Positions 9,788 to 18,411 of a stretch of 64,000 nt of DNA are shown one piece after another. The notes below the pieces were generated by a model. The model saw only the letters and a list, made by a program, of their open reading frames with translations. It had not been told where the DNA came from and did no database searches. The first letter of the stretch is position 1, and each line of letters begins with the position of its first letter. The DNA comes from an uncultured Tateyamaria sp. (GTDB lineage Bacteria > Pseudomonadota > Alphaproteobacteria > Rhodobacterales > Rhodobacteraceae): positions 372,001 to 436,000 of the forward strand of contig NZ_CANNDN010000002.1 in the NCBI RefSeq assembly GCF_947503465.1, in the 5' to 3' direction. The position numbers were made by a program, and so were the translations under genes.

Positions 9788-10538
9788 CCTTGGCCCGCTT
9801 GCGGCGGTCGTGGCCGGTCAGGGACCGGACATTGTCCTGCTGCACGGCGTCGGTCTGCGGGCCGAGGCGTGGAATGCGCAGATCGACGCCTTGGCGGGTC
9901 ACTGCCGCGTATCGGCCATCGACCTGCCGGGGCACGGGCGCAGTGTGCGGCTGACCGCGCCATCTGGCGTGGCAGACTACACGGATGCGGTCGCGTCCTG
10001 CCTGGCCGGACCGGCCCTGATCGTTGGGCATTCCTTTGGGGCGATGATTGCGCTTGATATGGCGGCCCGGCACCCGCGGCGGGTTCTGGCAGTGGTCGCG
10101 TTGAACGCGATCAAGGGGCGCAGCCCCACCGCCGCACAGGCTGTGCAGTCGCGTGCCGCAAACCTTGATGGAACGACGAACCCGGACCCTGGCCCCACGC
10201 TGCACCGTTGGTTCGGGGCCACCGTATCGCCGGAACGCACCGCCTGTGAAGCATGGCTGACGCAGACAGACCCCGCCGGATACAAATCCGCCTATACCGT
10301 CTTTGCGAATGCTGACGGACCCACAGATGCCGATTTGCGCGCGCTTGGTTGCCCCGCGCTGTTTGCCACTGGCGCGGACGAGCCGAATTCAACCCCAGCC
10401 ATGTCGCACCACATGGCCGAACTTGCACCGCACGGGCGCGCCCTGATTGTCGCCGGGGCAGCGCATATGATGCCCGTCACCCACCCAGGCATCGTAAACG
10501 ACTCGCTGCACCGCTTTGCGTCCGAGGTGTTTGGATGA
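9759..10538 (+). CDS. Alpha/beta-fold hydrolase
   Basis: A protein of 259 residues with the alpha/beta hydrolase fold. The oxyanion region is DIVLLHGVGLRAEAW, the beta-strand/Gly pattern is AIDLPGHGRS, and the nucleophile elbow GHSFGA carries the catalytic Ser. The acid is probably in LFATGADEPNS and the His in AGAAHMMPVTHPG near the C-terminus. Substrate is unknown; related enzymes cleave esters, lactones, amides or C-C bonds of ring-opened intermediates. The ATG at 9759 lies inside the 3' end of the preceding gene, implying translational coupling. An earlier start (9654) would lie entirely inside the preceding gene and is unlikely. Confidence 0.85.
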   Translation: MTWTTRQRSDLGPLAAVVAGQGPDIVLLHGVGLRAEAWNAQIDALAGHCRVSAIDLPGHGRSVRLTAPSGVADYTDAVASCLAGPALIVGHSFGAMIALDMAARHPRRVLAVVALNAIKGRSPTAAQAVQSRAANLDGTTNPDPGPTLHRWFGATVSPERTACEAWLTQTDPAGYKSAYTVFANADGPTDADLRALGCPALFATGADEPNSTPAMSHHMAELAPHGRALIVAGAAHMMPVTHPGIVNDSLHRFASEVFG

Positions 10539-10585
10539 CCGACGCGACCACCCCGAAAGACCTGTCAACAGAAGGGACCAAGTGA
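10535..10585 (+). CDS. Possible 16-codon leader/coupling ORF
   Basis: A tiny frame, MTDATTPKDLSTEGTK, starts in an ATGA overlap with the stop of the hydrolase gene. It ends in a TGATG overlap with the ATG of the flavin oxidoreductase gene, so a ribosome could pass through without dissociating. The peptide has no recognisable features. It may simply be the spacer carrying the AGAAGGGA ribosome-binding site of the next gene. Confidence 0.25.
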   Translation: MTDATTPKDLSTEGTK

Positions 10586-11619
10586 TGGAGTTTTCGCTTT
10601 TTGCACACATGGAACGCTTGACCCCGGACCAGCCGCACGACGTGCTGCACAAGGAGTTCATTCAGCTGTGCAAGATGGCGGATGAGGGCGGCATGCGTGC
10701 GATCTGGACCGGCGAGCATCACGGGATGGAATTCACGATTGCGCCCAACCCGTTCCTGACATTGGTGGATCTGGCGCACCAGACAAAAAACGTACGCCTG
10801 GGGACAGGCACCATCGTGGCGCCCTTCTGGCACCCGATCAAATTGGCGGGCGAAGCGGCCTCGACCGACGTCATTACCGGCGGACGGATCGAACTGGGGA
10901 TCGCGCGCGGGGCCTATTCCTATGAATACGAACGCATGGTGCCCGGCATGGACGCGTGGGAAGCGGGCCAACGCATGCGTGAAACTGTGCCCCTGCTGCG
11001 CGCCCTCTGGGCCGGGGATTGCGCCCATGAGGGAGAGTTCTTTCAATTCCCCGCGACAACATCCGCCCCAAAGCCCGCGCAGCCCGATGGTCCACCGATC
11101 TGGATCGCGGCGCGTGATCCCAACAGTCATGAATTCGGTGTGCACAACGGGTTCAACGTTCAGGTCACGCCGCTGTGGCAAGGTCTGGAAGAGATCGAAA
11201 CACTGATGGGCCGGTTCAACGACGCCTGTGCCAGCCATGACGGTCCGCGCCCCAAGATCATGTTGCTGCACCACACCTACGTGGGATCGGATGCGGCGGA
11301 CGTGGGTCTGGCCGCACAGCAACTGTCCCGCTTCTATTGCTATTTCGGGGCATGGTTTCAGAACACGCGGCCCGTCGAACAGGGGCTGATTGCCGAACTC
11401 AGTGACGCGGAGCTTGCCGCAAACAAGATGATGTCGCCTAAGAACATGCACCGCGATCTGACGATCGGCACGGTTCAGGAGGTGATTGACCAGATCAAAC
11501 GCTACGAAGACCTCGGCTATGACGAGTATTCATTCTGGATCGACAGCGGTATGAGTTTCGAACGCAAGCGCGCCTCGCTGGCCCGTTTCATCGATGACGT
11601 GATGCCCGCCTTTCAATGA
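10585..11619 (+). CDS. Luciferase-like (LLM class) flavin-dependent oxidoreductase
   Basis: A 344-residue TIM-barrel protein of the bacterial luciferase-like family. Family marks are the start MEFSLFAHMERL, the segment AIWTGEHHGMEF with His residues near the flavin pocket, VRLGTGTIVAPFWHP, and GRIELGIARGAYSYEY. Members use reduced FMN to insert oxygen or, in other branches, catalyse F420/FMN oxidoreductions. In a catabolic operon with a hydrolase and an aldehyde dehydrogenase, an oxygenative ring or C-N cleavage step is the natural guess. No flavin reductase gene is visible nearby. The start at 10585 has AGAAGGGA upstream. A start at 10516 would overlap the hydrolase gene and lacks family similarity. 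Confidence 0.88.
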   Translation: MEFSLFAHMERLTPDQPHDVLHKEFIQLCKMADEGGMRAIWTGEHHGMEFTIAPNPFLTLVDLAHQTKNVRLGTGTIVAPFWHPIKLAGEAASTDVITGGRIELGIARGAYSYEYERMVPGMDAWEAGQRMRETVPLLRALWAGDCAHEGEFFQFPATTSAPKPAQPDGPPIWIAARDPNSHEFGVHNGFNVQVTPLWQGLEEIETLMGRFNDACASHDGPRPKIMLLHHTYVGSDAADVGLAAQQLSRFYCYFGAWFQNTRPVEQGLIAELSDAELAANKMMSPKNMHRDLTIGTVQEVIDQIKRYEDLGYDEYSFWIDSGMSFERKRASLARFIDDVMPAFQ

Positions 11620-11627
11620 GGACCCGG

Positions 11628-13100
11628 ATGACCCAGCACTACCAGCTTTTCATTGACGGCACGTGGCGCGATGGCGCTGCGGGTCAGGTCATGGCGACGC
11701 AAAACCCGGCCACGGGCAAGGACTGGGCCACCTTCGCCTGCGCCGCTCCTCAGGATGTCGATACGGCCATCGCCGCCGCCACGCGCGTGTTGAACGATCC
11801 GGCATGGCGCGACCTAAGCCAGACGCAGCGCGGCAAACTGCTCTACCGCCTTGCCGACCTGATCGAAAAGCATGCGGACCATCTGGGTCGGATCGAAACC
11901 ACGGACAGTGGCAAGCTCTTGGCCGAAACCTCTGCCCAGACGGCCTATGTGGCGGATTACTACCGCTACTACGCGGGTCTGGCCGACAAGATCGAAGGCG
12001 CCGTCCTGCCCATCGACAAACCGGACATGCATGTCTTTACCAGACGCGCACCCATCGGCGTCGTGGCGGCCATTGTGCCGTGGAATGCGCAGATGTTCCT
12101 CACGGCGACCAAGCTGGGGCCAGCGCTGGCGGCAGGCTGTGCCGTTGTGTTGAAAGCGTCGGAAATCGCCCCTGCCCCCATGTTCGAATTTGCCAAATTG
12201 ATCGAAGACGCTGGTTTTCCACCCGGTGTGGTATCGGTGATCACCGGCGACGCCGAAAACTGTGCCATCCCCCTTACCCGGCACCCGGATGTGGACCGCA
12301 TCGCCTTTACCGGCGGGCCAGACACGGCACGGCACGTCGTCCGCAATTCAGCCGAGAATTTCGCGGTCACCACTTTGGAGTTGGGCGGCAAGTCCCCGAT
12401 CCTCGTCTTTGACGATGCCGATCTGGACGGGGCGGCGAACGGGCTGATTGCGGGCAATTTCGGTGCATCCGGACAAAGCTGTGTGGCCGGGTCACGGGGG
12501 CTCGTTCAGCGCACCATTTTCGAAGACCTTGTATCCCGGATCGAAACCAAGGCGGCTGGCATCGTCGTTGGCGATCCGCTTGAGGCGACAACCCATGTGG
12601 GCCCGTTGTGCACGGCGGCACAAGTGAACCGGATCACGGCAACGCTGGCAGATGCGACACGTGATGGGGCAACCATCCGCTTCGGCGGCAGCGCACCAGA
12701 CAGGCCCGGCAACTACATGGCCCCCACCCTTGTCGAATGCCCAAGCCCCGACATCGCAACGCTCAAGACAGAGATGTTCGGTCCCGTCATGTCGCTGTTG
12801 CCCTTCGACACCGAAGACGAAGCCATCGCGCTTGCCAATGACAGCGATTTTGGCCTTGGCTCGGGCATCTTCACCCAGAACCTTGCGCGCGCGCATCGTG
12901 TGTCTGACAGGCTGCGTGCCGGGATTTGCTGGATCAACACGTATCGCGCCATTTCCCCGATCGCCCCCTTTGGCGGCTTCAACCAGTCGGGATACGGGCG
13001 CGAAGCCGGGATCGAGGCGATCCATGACTACACCAGGACCAAGACCACCTGGATCAACACGTCGGACACGCCCATGGCAAATCCGTTCGTGATGCGCTGA
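11628..13100 (+). CDS. NAD(P)-dependent aldehyde dehydrogenase
   Basis: An enzyme of 490 residues with the complete aldehyde dehydrogenase signature. These are VVAAIVPWNAQMF with the oxyanion Asn, ELGGKSPILVFDDAD with the general-base Glu, and GASGQSCVAGSRG with the nucleophilic Cys. The C-terminus has the PFGGFNQSGYGRE motif. It most likely oxidises an aldehyde released by the upstream oxygenase/hydrolase to an acid. The chosen ATG has TGAGGA 6-11 bases upstream, formed partly by the stop of the preceding gene. An in-frame ATG at 11616 overlapping that stop is an alternative. The gene ends only 2 bases from the convergent stop of the IclR gene. Confidence 0.92.
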   Translation: MTQHYQLFIDGTWRDGAAGQVMATQNPATGKDWATFACAAPQDVDTAIAAATRVLNDPAWRDLSQTQRGKLLYRLADLIEKHADHLGRIETTDSGKLLAETSAQTAYVADYYRYYAGLADKIEGAVLPIDKPDMHVFTRRAPIGVVAAIVPWNAQMFLTATKLGPALAAGCAVVLKASEIAPAPMFEFAKLIEDAGFPPGVVSVITGDAENCAIPLTRHPDVDRIAFTGGPDTARHVVRNSAENFAVTTLELGGKSPILVFDDADLDGAANGLIAGNFGASGQSCVAGSRGLVQRTIFEDLVSRIETKAAGIVVGDPLEATTHVGPLCTAAQVNRITATLADATRDGATIRFGGSAPDRPGNYMAPTLVECPSPDIATLKTEMFGPVMSLLPFDTEDEAIALANDSDFGLGSGIFTQNLARAHRVSDRLRAGICWINTYRAISPIAPFGGFNQSGYGREAGIEAIHDYTRTKTTWINTSDTPMANPFVMR

Positions 13101-13102
13101 TA

Positions 13103-13849
13103 CTAGCTTTCCAAGTCGGCAATCGCGGCACGGATGGCAGCAGCGAGGGCCGGTTTGACGCGATCATACCGCGAACTGGGGACGGGCACAGACACCGAAA
13201 AGATGTCGCCCGCCTGGTCCATCACGGCAAATCCCATGGCGCAGATACCGTCAGTATGTTCGTTCTCGTCATGGGCAAGATCGCCCGCGCGGATCGCATC
13301 TATCTGTGCGACCATATCCGACAGCGGCGGCGCGTAGGCACCCCGGTCCCTGTGTTCGGCCCGGATCAGGGCGAGGGCCCGATCCCGCGTCATGCAGGCC
13401 AGCGCCGCGCGTCCGTTGGCAGTGGTCGTCAAGGGAAACCGTTCGCCGATATGCGAGACGGTACGCAACCTGTGACTGCCTTCGATCTGGTCCACGAACA
13501 GCATTCGCGCGCCTTCGAGGATGGCAAGGTCCACGGTCTCGCTCGTGGCTTCCGAAAGCCGCTCCATCACCGGGCGCAAACGGGCACGCATATCCGATGA
13601 CACCGCCTGCGCAAGCGACTGGATTTCAGGCCCCAACCTGATTCCCCCGTCCCCGCGCCGTGTGGAAATAAACCCCTCGCCCACTAGCGCCGCAACGATC
13701 CGCTGTACCGTAGAGCGGGGCAGTTCCACGTGCTTGGCAATCTGCCCCAAGCTCAATCCGCCGGTCTCGCGCCCCAGAAGCCGCAGAATGTCAGCAGCGC
13801 GCGAAATCACCTGAATTCCTTGATTTTTAACTATTTCTTCGCGTTGCAT
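13103..13849 (-). CDS. IclR-family transcriptional regulator
   Basis: A regulator of 248 residues. The N-terminal winged helix (VISRAADILRLLGRE, then LSLGQIAKHVELPRSTVQRIVAAL) is followed by an IclR effector domain (FVDQIEGSHRLRTVSHIGERFPL, shown here only as a landmark; then ANGRAALACM and GICAMGFAVMDQAG). The ATG at 13849 is preceded by GGAGGAATT; the longer frame to 13888 lacks such support. It is divergent from the cyclase gene (13991), so it probably regulates the cyclase-to-BKACE operon. It is also nearly end-to-end with the aldehyde dehydrogenase gene. Confidence 0.9.
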   Translation of the reverse strand: MQREEIVKNQGIQVISRAADILRLLGRETGGLSLGQIAKHVELPRSTVQRIVAALVGEGFISTRRGDGGIRLGPEIQSLAQAVSSDMRARLRPVMERLSEATSETVDLAILEGARMLFVDQIEGSHRLRTVSHIGERFPLTTTANGRAALACMTRDRALALIRAEHRDRGAYAPPLSDMVAQIDAIRAGDLAHDENEHTDGICAMGFAVMDQAGDIFSVSVPVPSSRYDRVKPALAAAIRAAIADLES

Positions 13850-13990
13850 TGAATTCCTCCCGCCCAGACTTGCCGACCATTTGATCAATCAAAACCTACT
13901 GGCCTACCGTTCCGCAAACAATCATTGACCGCCATTCGGTACATACGCACCATAATACAGGACAGCAAGACGCAGCTTTGGGAGGGTGGA

Positions 13991-14830
13991 ATGGTCGTCA
14001 ACATTCGCGGGATCAATTTCCAGGAAAACGACAACAACGACATGGGGCTTGAGTTCGTGAACCTCAGCCACCGCTATGGCTTCCAATGCCCGAATTGGCC
14101 GTATTTCAAGGACGTCCAGATCGACCGTAAGCACTACATGGCGAAGTCCGGTGTTCTCAGCCAGACCATCACCACGACGATGCACGTCACCACCCATATC
14201 GACGCCCCGGCCCACGTGGTGCAGGGCACACCGTTCATCGACGAAGTGCCCCTGCCCCACTTCTTTGGCTCCGGCCTTGTGGTCAGCATCCCCAAGAAGA
14301 AGTGGGAGCAGATCACCGGTGATGACTTGGAAAAAGCCTGCGGCCACGCAATCCGCAAGAATGACGTGCTGATCATCAACACCGGCTGGCACAAGCAATA
14401 TGAAGACGGCGACTATTTCGCCTATTGCCCCGGCCTTGTACCCTCTGCCGCCGATTGGATGGTCGAAAAAGGGGTCAAGGTTGTCGGCCACGACACCCAG
14501 GCCAACGACCACCCGCTCGCCACCGCCATCGGTCCGCAGCGCAATGGCCCGATCCTGCCACATCTGGAAAAAGAGTACCTTGAATGGTCCGGCGGCACCC
14601 CGTGGGACGTTGATTTCCCTGAATGGGAGCCCGTGCACCAGAAGCTGTTCACCAACGGCATCCTGGGCATCGAAAACGTGGGCGGCGATCTGGACCGGGT
14701 CACGGGCAAGCGCGTGACCTTTGCCTTCTTCCCCTGGAACTGGGATCGCGGCGATGGCTGTATCATCCGCCTGGTCGCCTTGATGGACAAGAACCAGGGC
14801 TACCGGATCGAGGCGGGCGAGGATTTCTGA
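13991..14830 (+). CDS. Cyclase-family metal-dependent hydrolase (kynurenine formamidase/isatin hydrolase-like)
   Basis: A protein of 279 residues of the PF04199 family. The metal-binding motif HxxTHxDxPxH is present as HVTTHIDAPAHV (H65, H69, D71, H75). Further family residues appear in VKVVGHDTQANDHPL and in the acidic C-terminal region. Members hydrolyse amides of ring-opened or cyclic compounds (N-formylkynurenine, isatin, N-formylmaleamate). This suggests an amide-bond hydrolysis step for the pathway encoded here, although the substrate cannot be read from the sequence. The start has GGGAGGGTGGA immediately upstream; a start at 13925 would add an unsupported tail. It is the first gene of a plus-strand operon continuing to 22653. 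Confidence 0.87.
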   Translation: MVVNIRGINFQENDNNDMGLEFVNLSHRYGFQCPNWPYFKDVQIDRKHYMAKSGVLSQTITTTMHVTTHIDAPAHVVQGTPFIDEVPLPHFFGSGLVVSIPKKKWEQITGDDLEKACGHAIRKNDVLIINTGWHKQYEDGDYFAYCPGLVPSAADWMVEKGVKVVGHDTQANDHPLATAIGPQRNGPILPHLEKEYLEWSGGTPWDVDFPEWEPVHQKLFTNGILGIENVGGDLDRVTGKRVTFAFFPWNWDRGDGCIIRLVALMDKNQGYRIEAGEDF

Positions 14831-14835
14831 GCCAA

Positions 14836-14856
14836 GGTGCGCAGTGAATGCGCACC
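14836..14856. repeat. Short hairpin GGTGCGCA-N5-TGCGCACC between cyclase and cupin genes
   Basis: An 8-base perfect stem with a 5-base loop directly after the cyclase stop codon. It lacks a T-run, so it is more likely a mobile palindromic repeat or mRNA-stabilising hairpin than a terminator. A related, longer hairpin lies at 50066-50093. Confidence 0.55.
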
Positions 14857-14903
14857 CTACATAGGGTGTGCCCTTTGGGCGCACCGCCACCAAGGATCAC
14901 ACC

Positions 14904-15254
14904 ATGCTGACGAAACGCTTTGCCGATGCCCAACCCTATGACGCCCCCAACCACTGGGGCGTGACAGGTTTACGCCTGCAAGGGTTCGAAGAGGGCGGGC
15001 CGGAAAACCAGTGGGTCGGGTTTTCGCAATTCCTGCCCGGTGGTGGCGCCGGCCCCGACGCGACGCCGTTTGAAAAGGTCTATGTCGTCCTGGACGGTGA
15101 ACTGACCGTCACCATTGACGGCACAAACACGGTGCTGCGCGCCATGGACAGTTGCACCATCCCCCCCGGTGAAGTGCGCAAGATCGAAAACCGCAGCAAC
15201 CACATCTGCAAGATGCTGGTTGTCATCCCCTACCCCGACGGAGGTCGGCCATGA
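14904..15254 (+). CDS. Cupin-domain protein
   Basis: A single-domain cupin of 116 residues. The conserved strands are visible: FSQFLPGGGAGPDATPFEKVYVVLDGEL for motif 1, although the usual His-x-His is absent and only Glu/Lys remain, and CTIPPGEVRKIENRSNHICKM for motif 2 with one His. Metal binding may therefore be altered. The role could be a small isomerase or sensor of the pathway. The ATG has AAGGATC upstream. The 3' end overlaps the next gene by 4 bases (ATGA), so it is co-translated with the SDR gene. Confidence 0.78.
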   Translation: MLTKRFADAQPYDAPNHWGVTGLRLQGFEEGGPENQWVGFSQFLPGGGAGPDATPFEKVYVVLDGELTVTIDGTNTVLRAMDSCTIPPGEVRKIENRSNHICKMLVVIPYPDGGRP

Positions 15255-16036
15255 GCCTCGACAATCCCCTGTCCTTCTTCGATGTCTCGGGCAAAGTGGC
15301 ACTGATCACTGGCGCGTCCGGCGCTTTCGGCGCGGTCGCTGCCCGTTGCCTGTCCGGCGCAGGTGCCAAAGTTGTGCTGGCGGCAGGCAATGCGGACGCC
15401 ATGGCCGATGTGGCAAGCACCTGCATAGGCGAAACGCACCAGATCAACGCGCGCCCCGACAGCGAAGACGCCTGTGCCGCGCTGGTGTCCGAGACGGTCG
15501 ACACCTTTGGCCAGATCGACATCCTGGTCGTGGCCTCAGGCATGAACAAGGTCGCCAAGATCGGCGACATGGCCCCCGCAACCTTCGAAGGCGTGATGGA
15601 CGCCAATGTCACCCAAAGCTGGCTGATCGCGCGCGCCGCCAGCGCGCAGATGCAAGCCCAGGGCGACGGTGGCAAGATTGTTCTGATGTCCTCGGCCCGC
15701 GGCCTTTTGGGCCACCCTGCGGGCTACACCGCCTATTGTGCGTCCAAGGCAGCCGTGGACGGGATCACCAAGGCCCTGGGATGCGAACTGGGCCCGACCG
15801 GCATCACGGTCAACGCCATTGCACCAACGGTCTTCCGCTCCCCCCTCACCGCGTGGATGTTTGAGGACACGGACGAGGCCAAGGCGGTGCGCAACGGCTT
15901 CCTGACCCGCGTGCCCAAGGGGCGACTGGGCGAACCCGAGGACCTCGCCGGGCCACTTCTGTTCCTGTCGTCCCGCGCGTCGGACTTTTACACCGGGCAT
16001 ATATTATATGCCGACGGCGGCTATACGGCGGGTTAA
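15251..16036 (+). CDS. Short-chain dehydrogenase/reductase (SDR)
   Basis: A 261-residue classical SDR. The nucleotide-binding motif is TGASGAFG, the catalytic Ser lies in VLMSSARG, and the Tyr-x-x-x-Lys pair is in YCASKAAVDG. The C-terminus ends DFYTGHILYADGGYTAG, typical of the FabG-like group. It probably interconverts a hydroxyl and a keto group of a pathway intermediate using NAD(P). The gene overlaps the cupin gene by 4 bases and is followed after 3 bases by the hydroxyacyl-CoA dehydrogenase-like gene. Confidence 0.9.
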   Translation: MSLDNPLSFFDVSGKVALITGASGAFGAVAARCLSGAGAKVVLAAGNADAMADVASTCIGETHQINARPDSEDACAALVSETVDTFGQIDILVVASGMNKVAKIGDMAPATFEGVMDANVTQSWLIARAASAQMQAQGDGGKIVLMSSARGLLGHPAGYTAYCASKAAVDGITKALGCELGPTGITVNAIAPTVFRSPLTAWMFEDTDEAKAVRNGFLTRVPKGRLGEPEDLAGPLLFLSSRASDFYTGHILYADGGYTAG

Positions 16037-16039
16037 GGC

Positions 16040-16984
16040 ATGGACAAGAACCAGCAAATCGCGGTGATCGGCGGCGGGCTCATGGGTCATGGCATCGCGC
16101 TGACCTTTGCGCGCGCCGGGCACTATGTGACCGTGCATGACCCCGTCCCCGAAACGCTGCAATCCTTGCCCCATCGCGTCTCGGACAGTTTACGCCTGCT
16201 GGGCGCGACCGATCCGGACATCGCCCGCGCCCTGAAACGGATCGAATTGTGTTACACCGTCGACATCGCCGTCCGTGATGCGCAATTCGTATTCGAAGCG
16301 GCCCCCGAAAAGCTTGACTTGAAACAGCAGATTTTTGCCGGGGTCGAGGCGCACGCGCCCGAAAACGCCATTCTGGCTTCGAACACCTCTGTCATCCCGA
16401 TCACAAAGATCATGGGCGGGCTGGCCCACCGCCACCGCGCCCTGGGCACACATTGGTGGAACCCGCCGCACATGATCCCCCTGGTCGAGGTGATCAAGAC
16501 GGAATGGACGGACGCGAACGCCGCCACCGCGATGATGGATTTACTGGCCGATGCGGGCAAGACACCGGCGATGGTCGAAAAGGATGTACCGGGCTTTATC
16601 GGCAACCGCCTGCAGCATGCGCTGTGGCGCGAAGCGATCAGCCTGGTCGAGAACGGCATCTGCACCGCCAAGACCGTCGATGATGTGGTCAAGGCCAGTT
16701 TCGGACGGCGGCTGGCCGTACTGGGGCCCCTGGAAAACGCGGATCTGGTCGGGCTGGCACTGACACGGGACATCCACGATCAGGTTCTGTTCGATCTGGA
16801 CGCGCGCCCTGATCCGTCGCCCTTGCTTGGGTCCCTGTTGCACGAGGGGCGCACCGGCATGGCAGCAGGACATGGGTTCCGAGACTGGGCCTCCGGCGAT
16901 CTGGACAAGACCAAGGCCCGGATCGCGCAGCATTTGCACGCATTGGACGAACTCTTGGCTGAACAGGCTCAAAACATAACATGA
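16040..16984 (+). CDS. 3-hydroxyacyl-CoA dehydrogenase / L-carnitine dehydrogenase-like enzyme
   Basis: A protein of 314 residues. The N-terminal Rossmann domain has GGGLMGHGIA; ASNTSVIPITKI and the catalytic-His region GTHWWNPPHMIPLVEV follow. The C-terminal domain carries PGFIGNRLQHALWREA. Size and domain order match the 3-hydroxyacyl-CoA dehydrogenase superfamily, including L-carnitine dehydrogenase, which oxidises a free beta-hydroxy acid. The same operon encodes a BKACE enzyme (21724-22653). Oxidation of a beta-hydroxy acid to a beta-keto acid, then cleavage with acetyl-CoA, is therefore a sensible inference. A 146-base gap follows before the transporter genes. Confidence 0.87.
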   Translation: MDKNQQIAVIGGGLMGHGIALTFARAGHYVTVHDPVPETLQSLPHRVSDSLRLLGATDPDIARALKRIELCYTVDIAVRDAQFVFEAAPEKLDLKQQIFAGVEAHAPENAILASNTSVIPITKIMGGLAHRHRALGTHWWNPPHMIPLVEVIKTEWTDANAATAMMDLLADAGKTPAMVEKDVPGFIGNRLQHALWREAISLVENGICTAKTVDDVVKASFGRRLAVLGPLENADLVGLALTRDIHDQVLFDLDARPDPSPLLGSLLHEGRTGMAAGHGFRDWASGDLDKTKARIAQHLHALDELLAEQAQNIT

Positions 16985-17130
16985 GGTTATAAATCGGCAT
17001 TCATTTCGGATCAGGATCATCTTTTGCATGTGATAGGTCTGAAGCACATCACGGCGTGACGCCCCGGCAAAGAGGGTGCGCGCATGTCGGGACGGGACGC
17101 CGCCCGAACCACATCTTTGGGAGGAGAGAC

Positions 17131-18402
17131 ATGAAAACTGATATCACACGCCGCCGCATCCTGGCCGGGTTGGGTGCCACCGTCGCAGCCCCCGCGATCC
17201 TGCGGGCCACACGCGCCTACGCACAATCCCCGACGATCCGGGTGGGCTTTGTGACACCTTCGACCGGGCCGCTGGCGGGTTTCGCAGAGGCCGATGATTA
17301 CATCCTCGAAGGTCTGCGCGCCAAGTTCGCAGGCGGCATCACGAACAATGGCAAATCCTACAACATCGAGATCATCAAGAAGGACAGCCAGTCCAACCCC
17401 AACCGCGCCGCCGAAGTCGCCGCGGAACTGATCCTGTCGGACGAAGTGGACATCATCACCGCCGCTGCAACCCCCGATACCACCAACCCGGTCGCCGATC
17501 AGGCAGAGATCAACGAGGTCCCCTGCATCACCACCGATGCCCCCTGGCAACCCTATTTCTTTGGCCGTGGCGGCAACCCCGCCGAAGGCTTTCGCTATAC
17601 CTACCACTTCTTCTGGGGGCTTGAGGACGTTATCGCCAACTTCACCAGCCTTTGGGATGGTGCAGGCGTGGCCAAGAAGGTCGGCGGGCTGTTCCCCAAT
17701 GATGCGGACGGCAACGCATGGGGCCACCCCGAGCTTGGCCTGCCCACACCGCTGGCCGCGCAAGGGTTCGAGCTGACCGATCCGGGTCGGTTCCAGCCCC
17801 TCACGGACGATTTTTCGAACTTCATTTCGGCTTTCAAGGACGCCGGCTGCGAGATCATCACCGGCGTGATGATCCCACCGGATTTCGGCACCTTCTGGGC
17901 GCAGGCCGCGCAGCAGGGCTTTAATCCCAAGGTTGCGACCATCGGCAAGGCGCTGCTGTTCCCGTCCGCCATCGAAGCGCTTGGGGACCGTGGCGTGGGT
18001 CTCACGACCGAAATCTGGTGGTCGCCGAACCACCCCTTCAGCTCATCCTTGACCGGCACGACAGCAGGCGAACTGGCGAACGGCTTCACCGCTGCCACGG
18101 GACGTCCGTGGACACAGCCCATCGGGTTCAAACACGCGCTCTTCGAAGTGGTGGCTGATGTCATTTCCCGGTCCGAGGACCTTGATGATTTTGAGGCGAA
18201 CGCCGCCGCCATCGCAGGCACCAACATGTCCACCATCGTCGGTGACGTGAACTGGGTAACCGGCCCCGTGCCCAACGTGTCCAAGACACCGCTGGTGTCG
18301 GGGCAGTGGCAAAAGGCAGGCGACGGTGTCGAACTGGTCATCACCAACAACAGCCACGCGCCACAGATCCCTGTCGGCGGCGAGCTGCAGTTGCTGAGCT
18401 AA
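17131..18402 (+). CDS. ABC transporter substrate-binding protein (branched-chain amino acid type)
   Basis: A periplasmic binding protein of 423 residues. It starts with a twin-arginine export signal (TRRRILAGLGATVAAPAIL, with cleavage probably after RAYA). The mature domain is a Peripla_BP_6/LivK fold (IRVGFVTPSTGPLAGFAEADD near the start). The ATG has GGAGGAGAGAC before it; the longer frame to 17056 is unsupported. It leads a complete HAAT transporter set (18412-21722), so it captures the substrate of the flanking catabolic genes. The use of the Tat rather than the Sec route is seen in a subset of this family. Confidence 0.9.
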   Translation: MKTDITRRRILAGLGATVAAPAILRATRAYAQSPTIRVGFVTPSTGPLAGFAEADDYILEGLRAKFAGGITNNGKSYNIEIIKKDSQSNPNRAAEVAAELILSDEVDIITAAATPDTTNPVADQAEINEVPCITTDAPWQPYFFGRGGNPAEGFRYTYHFFWGLEDVIANFTSLWDGAGVAKKVGGLFPNDADGNAWGHPELGLPTPLAAQGFELTDPGRFQPLTDDFSNFISAFKDAGCEIITGVMIPPDFGTFWAQAAQQGFNPKVATIGKALLFPSAIEALGDRGVGLTTEIWWSPNHPFSSSLTGTTAGELANGFTAATGRPWTQPIGFKHALFEVVADVISRSEDLDDFEANAAAIAGTNMSTIVGDVNWVTGPVPNVSKTPLVSGQWQKAGDGVELVITNNSHAPQIPVGGELQLLS

Positions 18403-18411
18403 GGCGGGGCG

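Noticed and set aside
13881-13892. TTGATCAATCAA between the IclR and cyclase genes as an FNR box
   Set aside because: The two half-sites are separated by 2 instead of 4 bases, so it does not fit the FNR consensus. It may be an IclR site, but nothing proves it.
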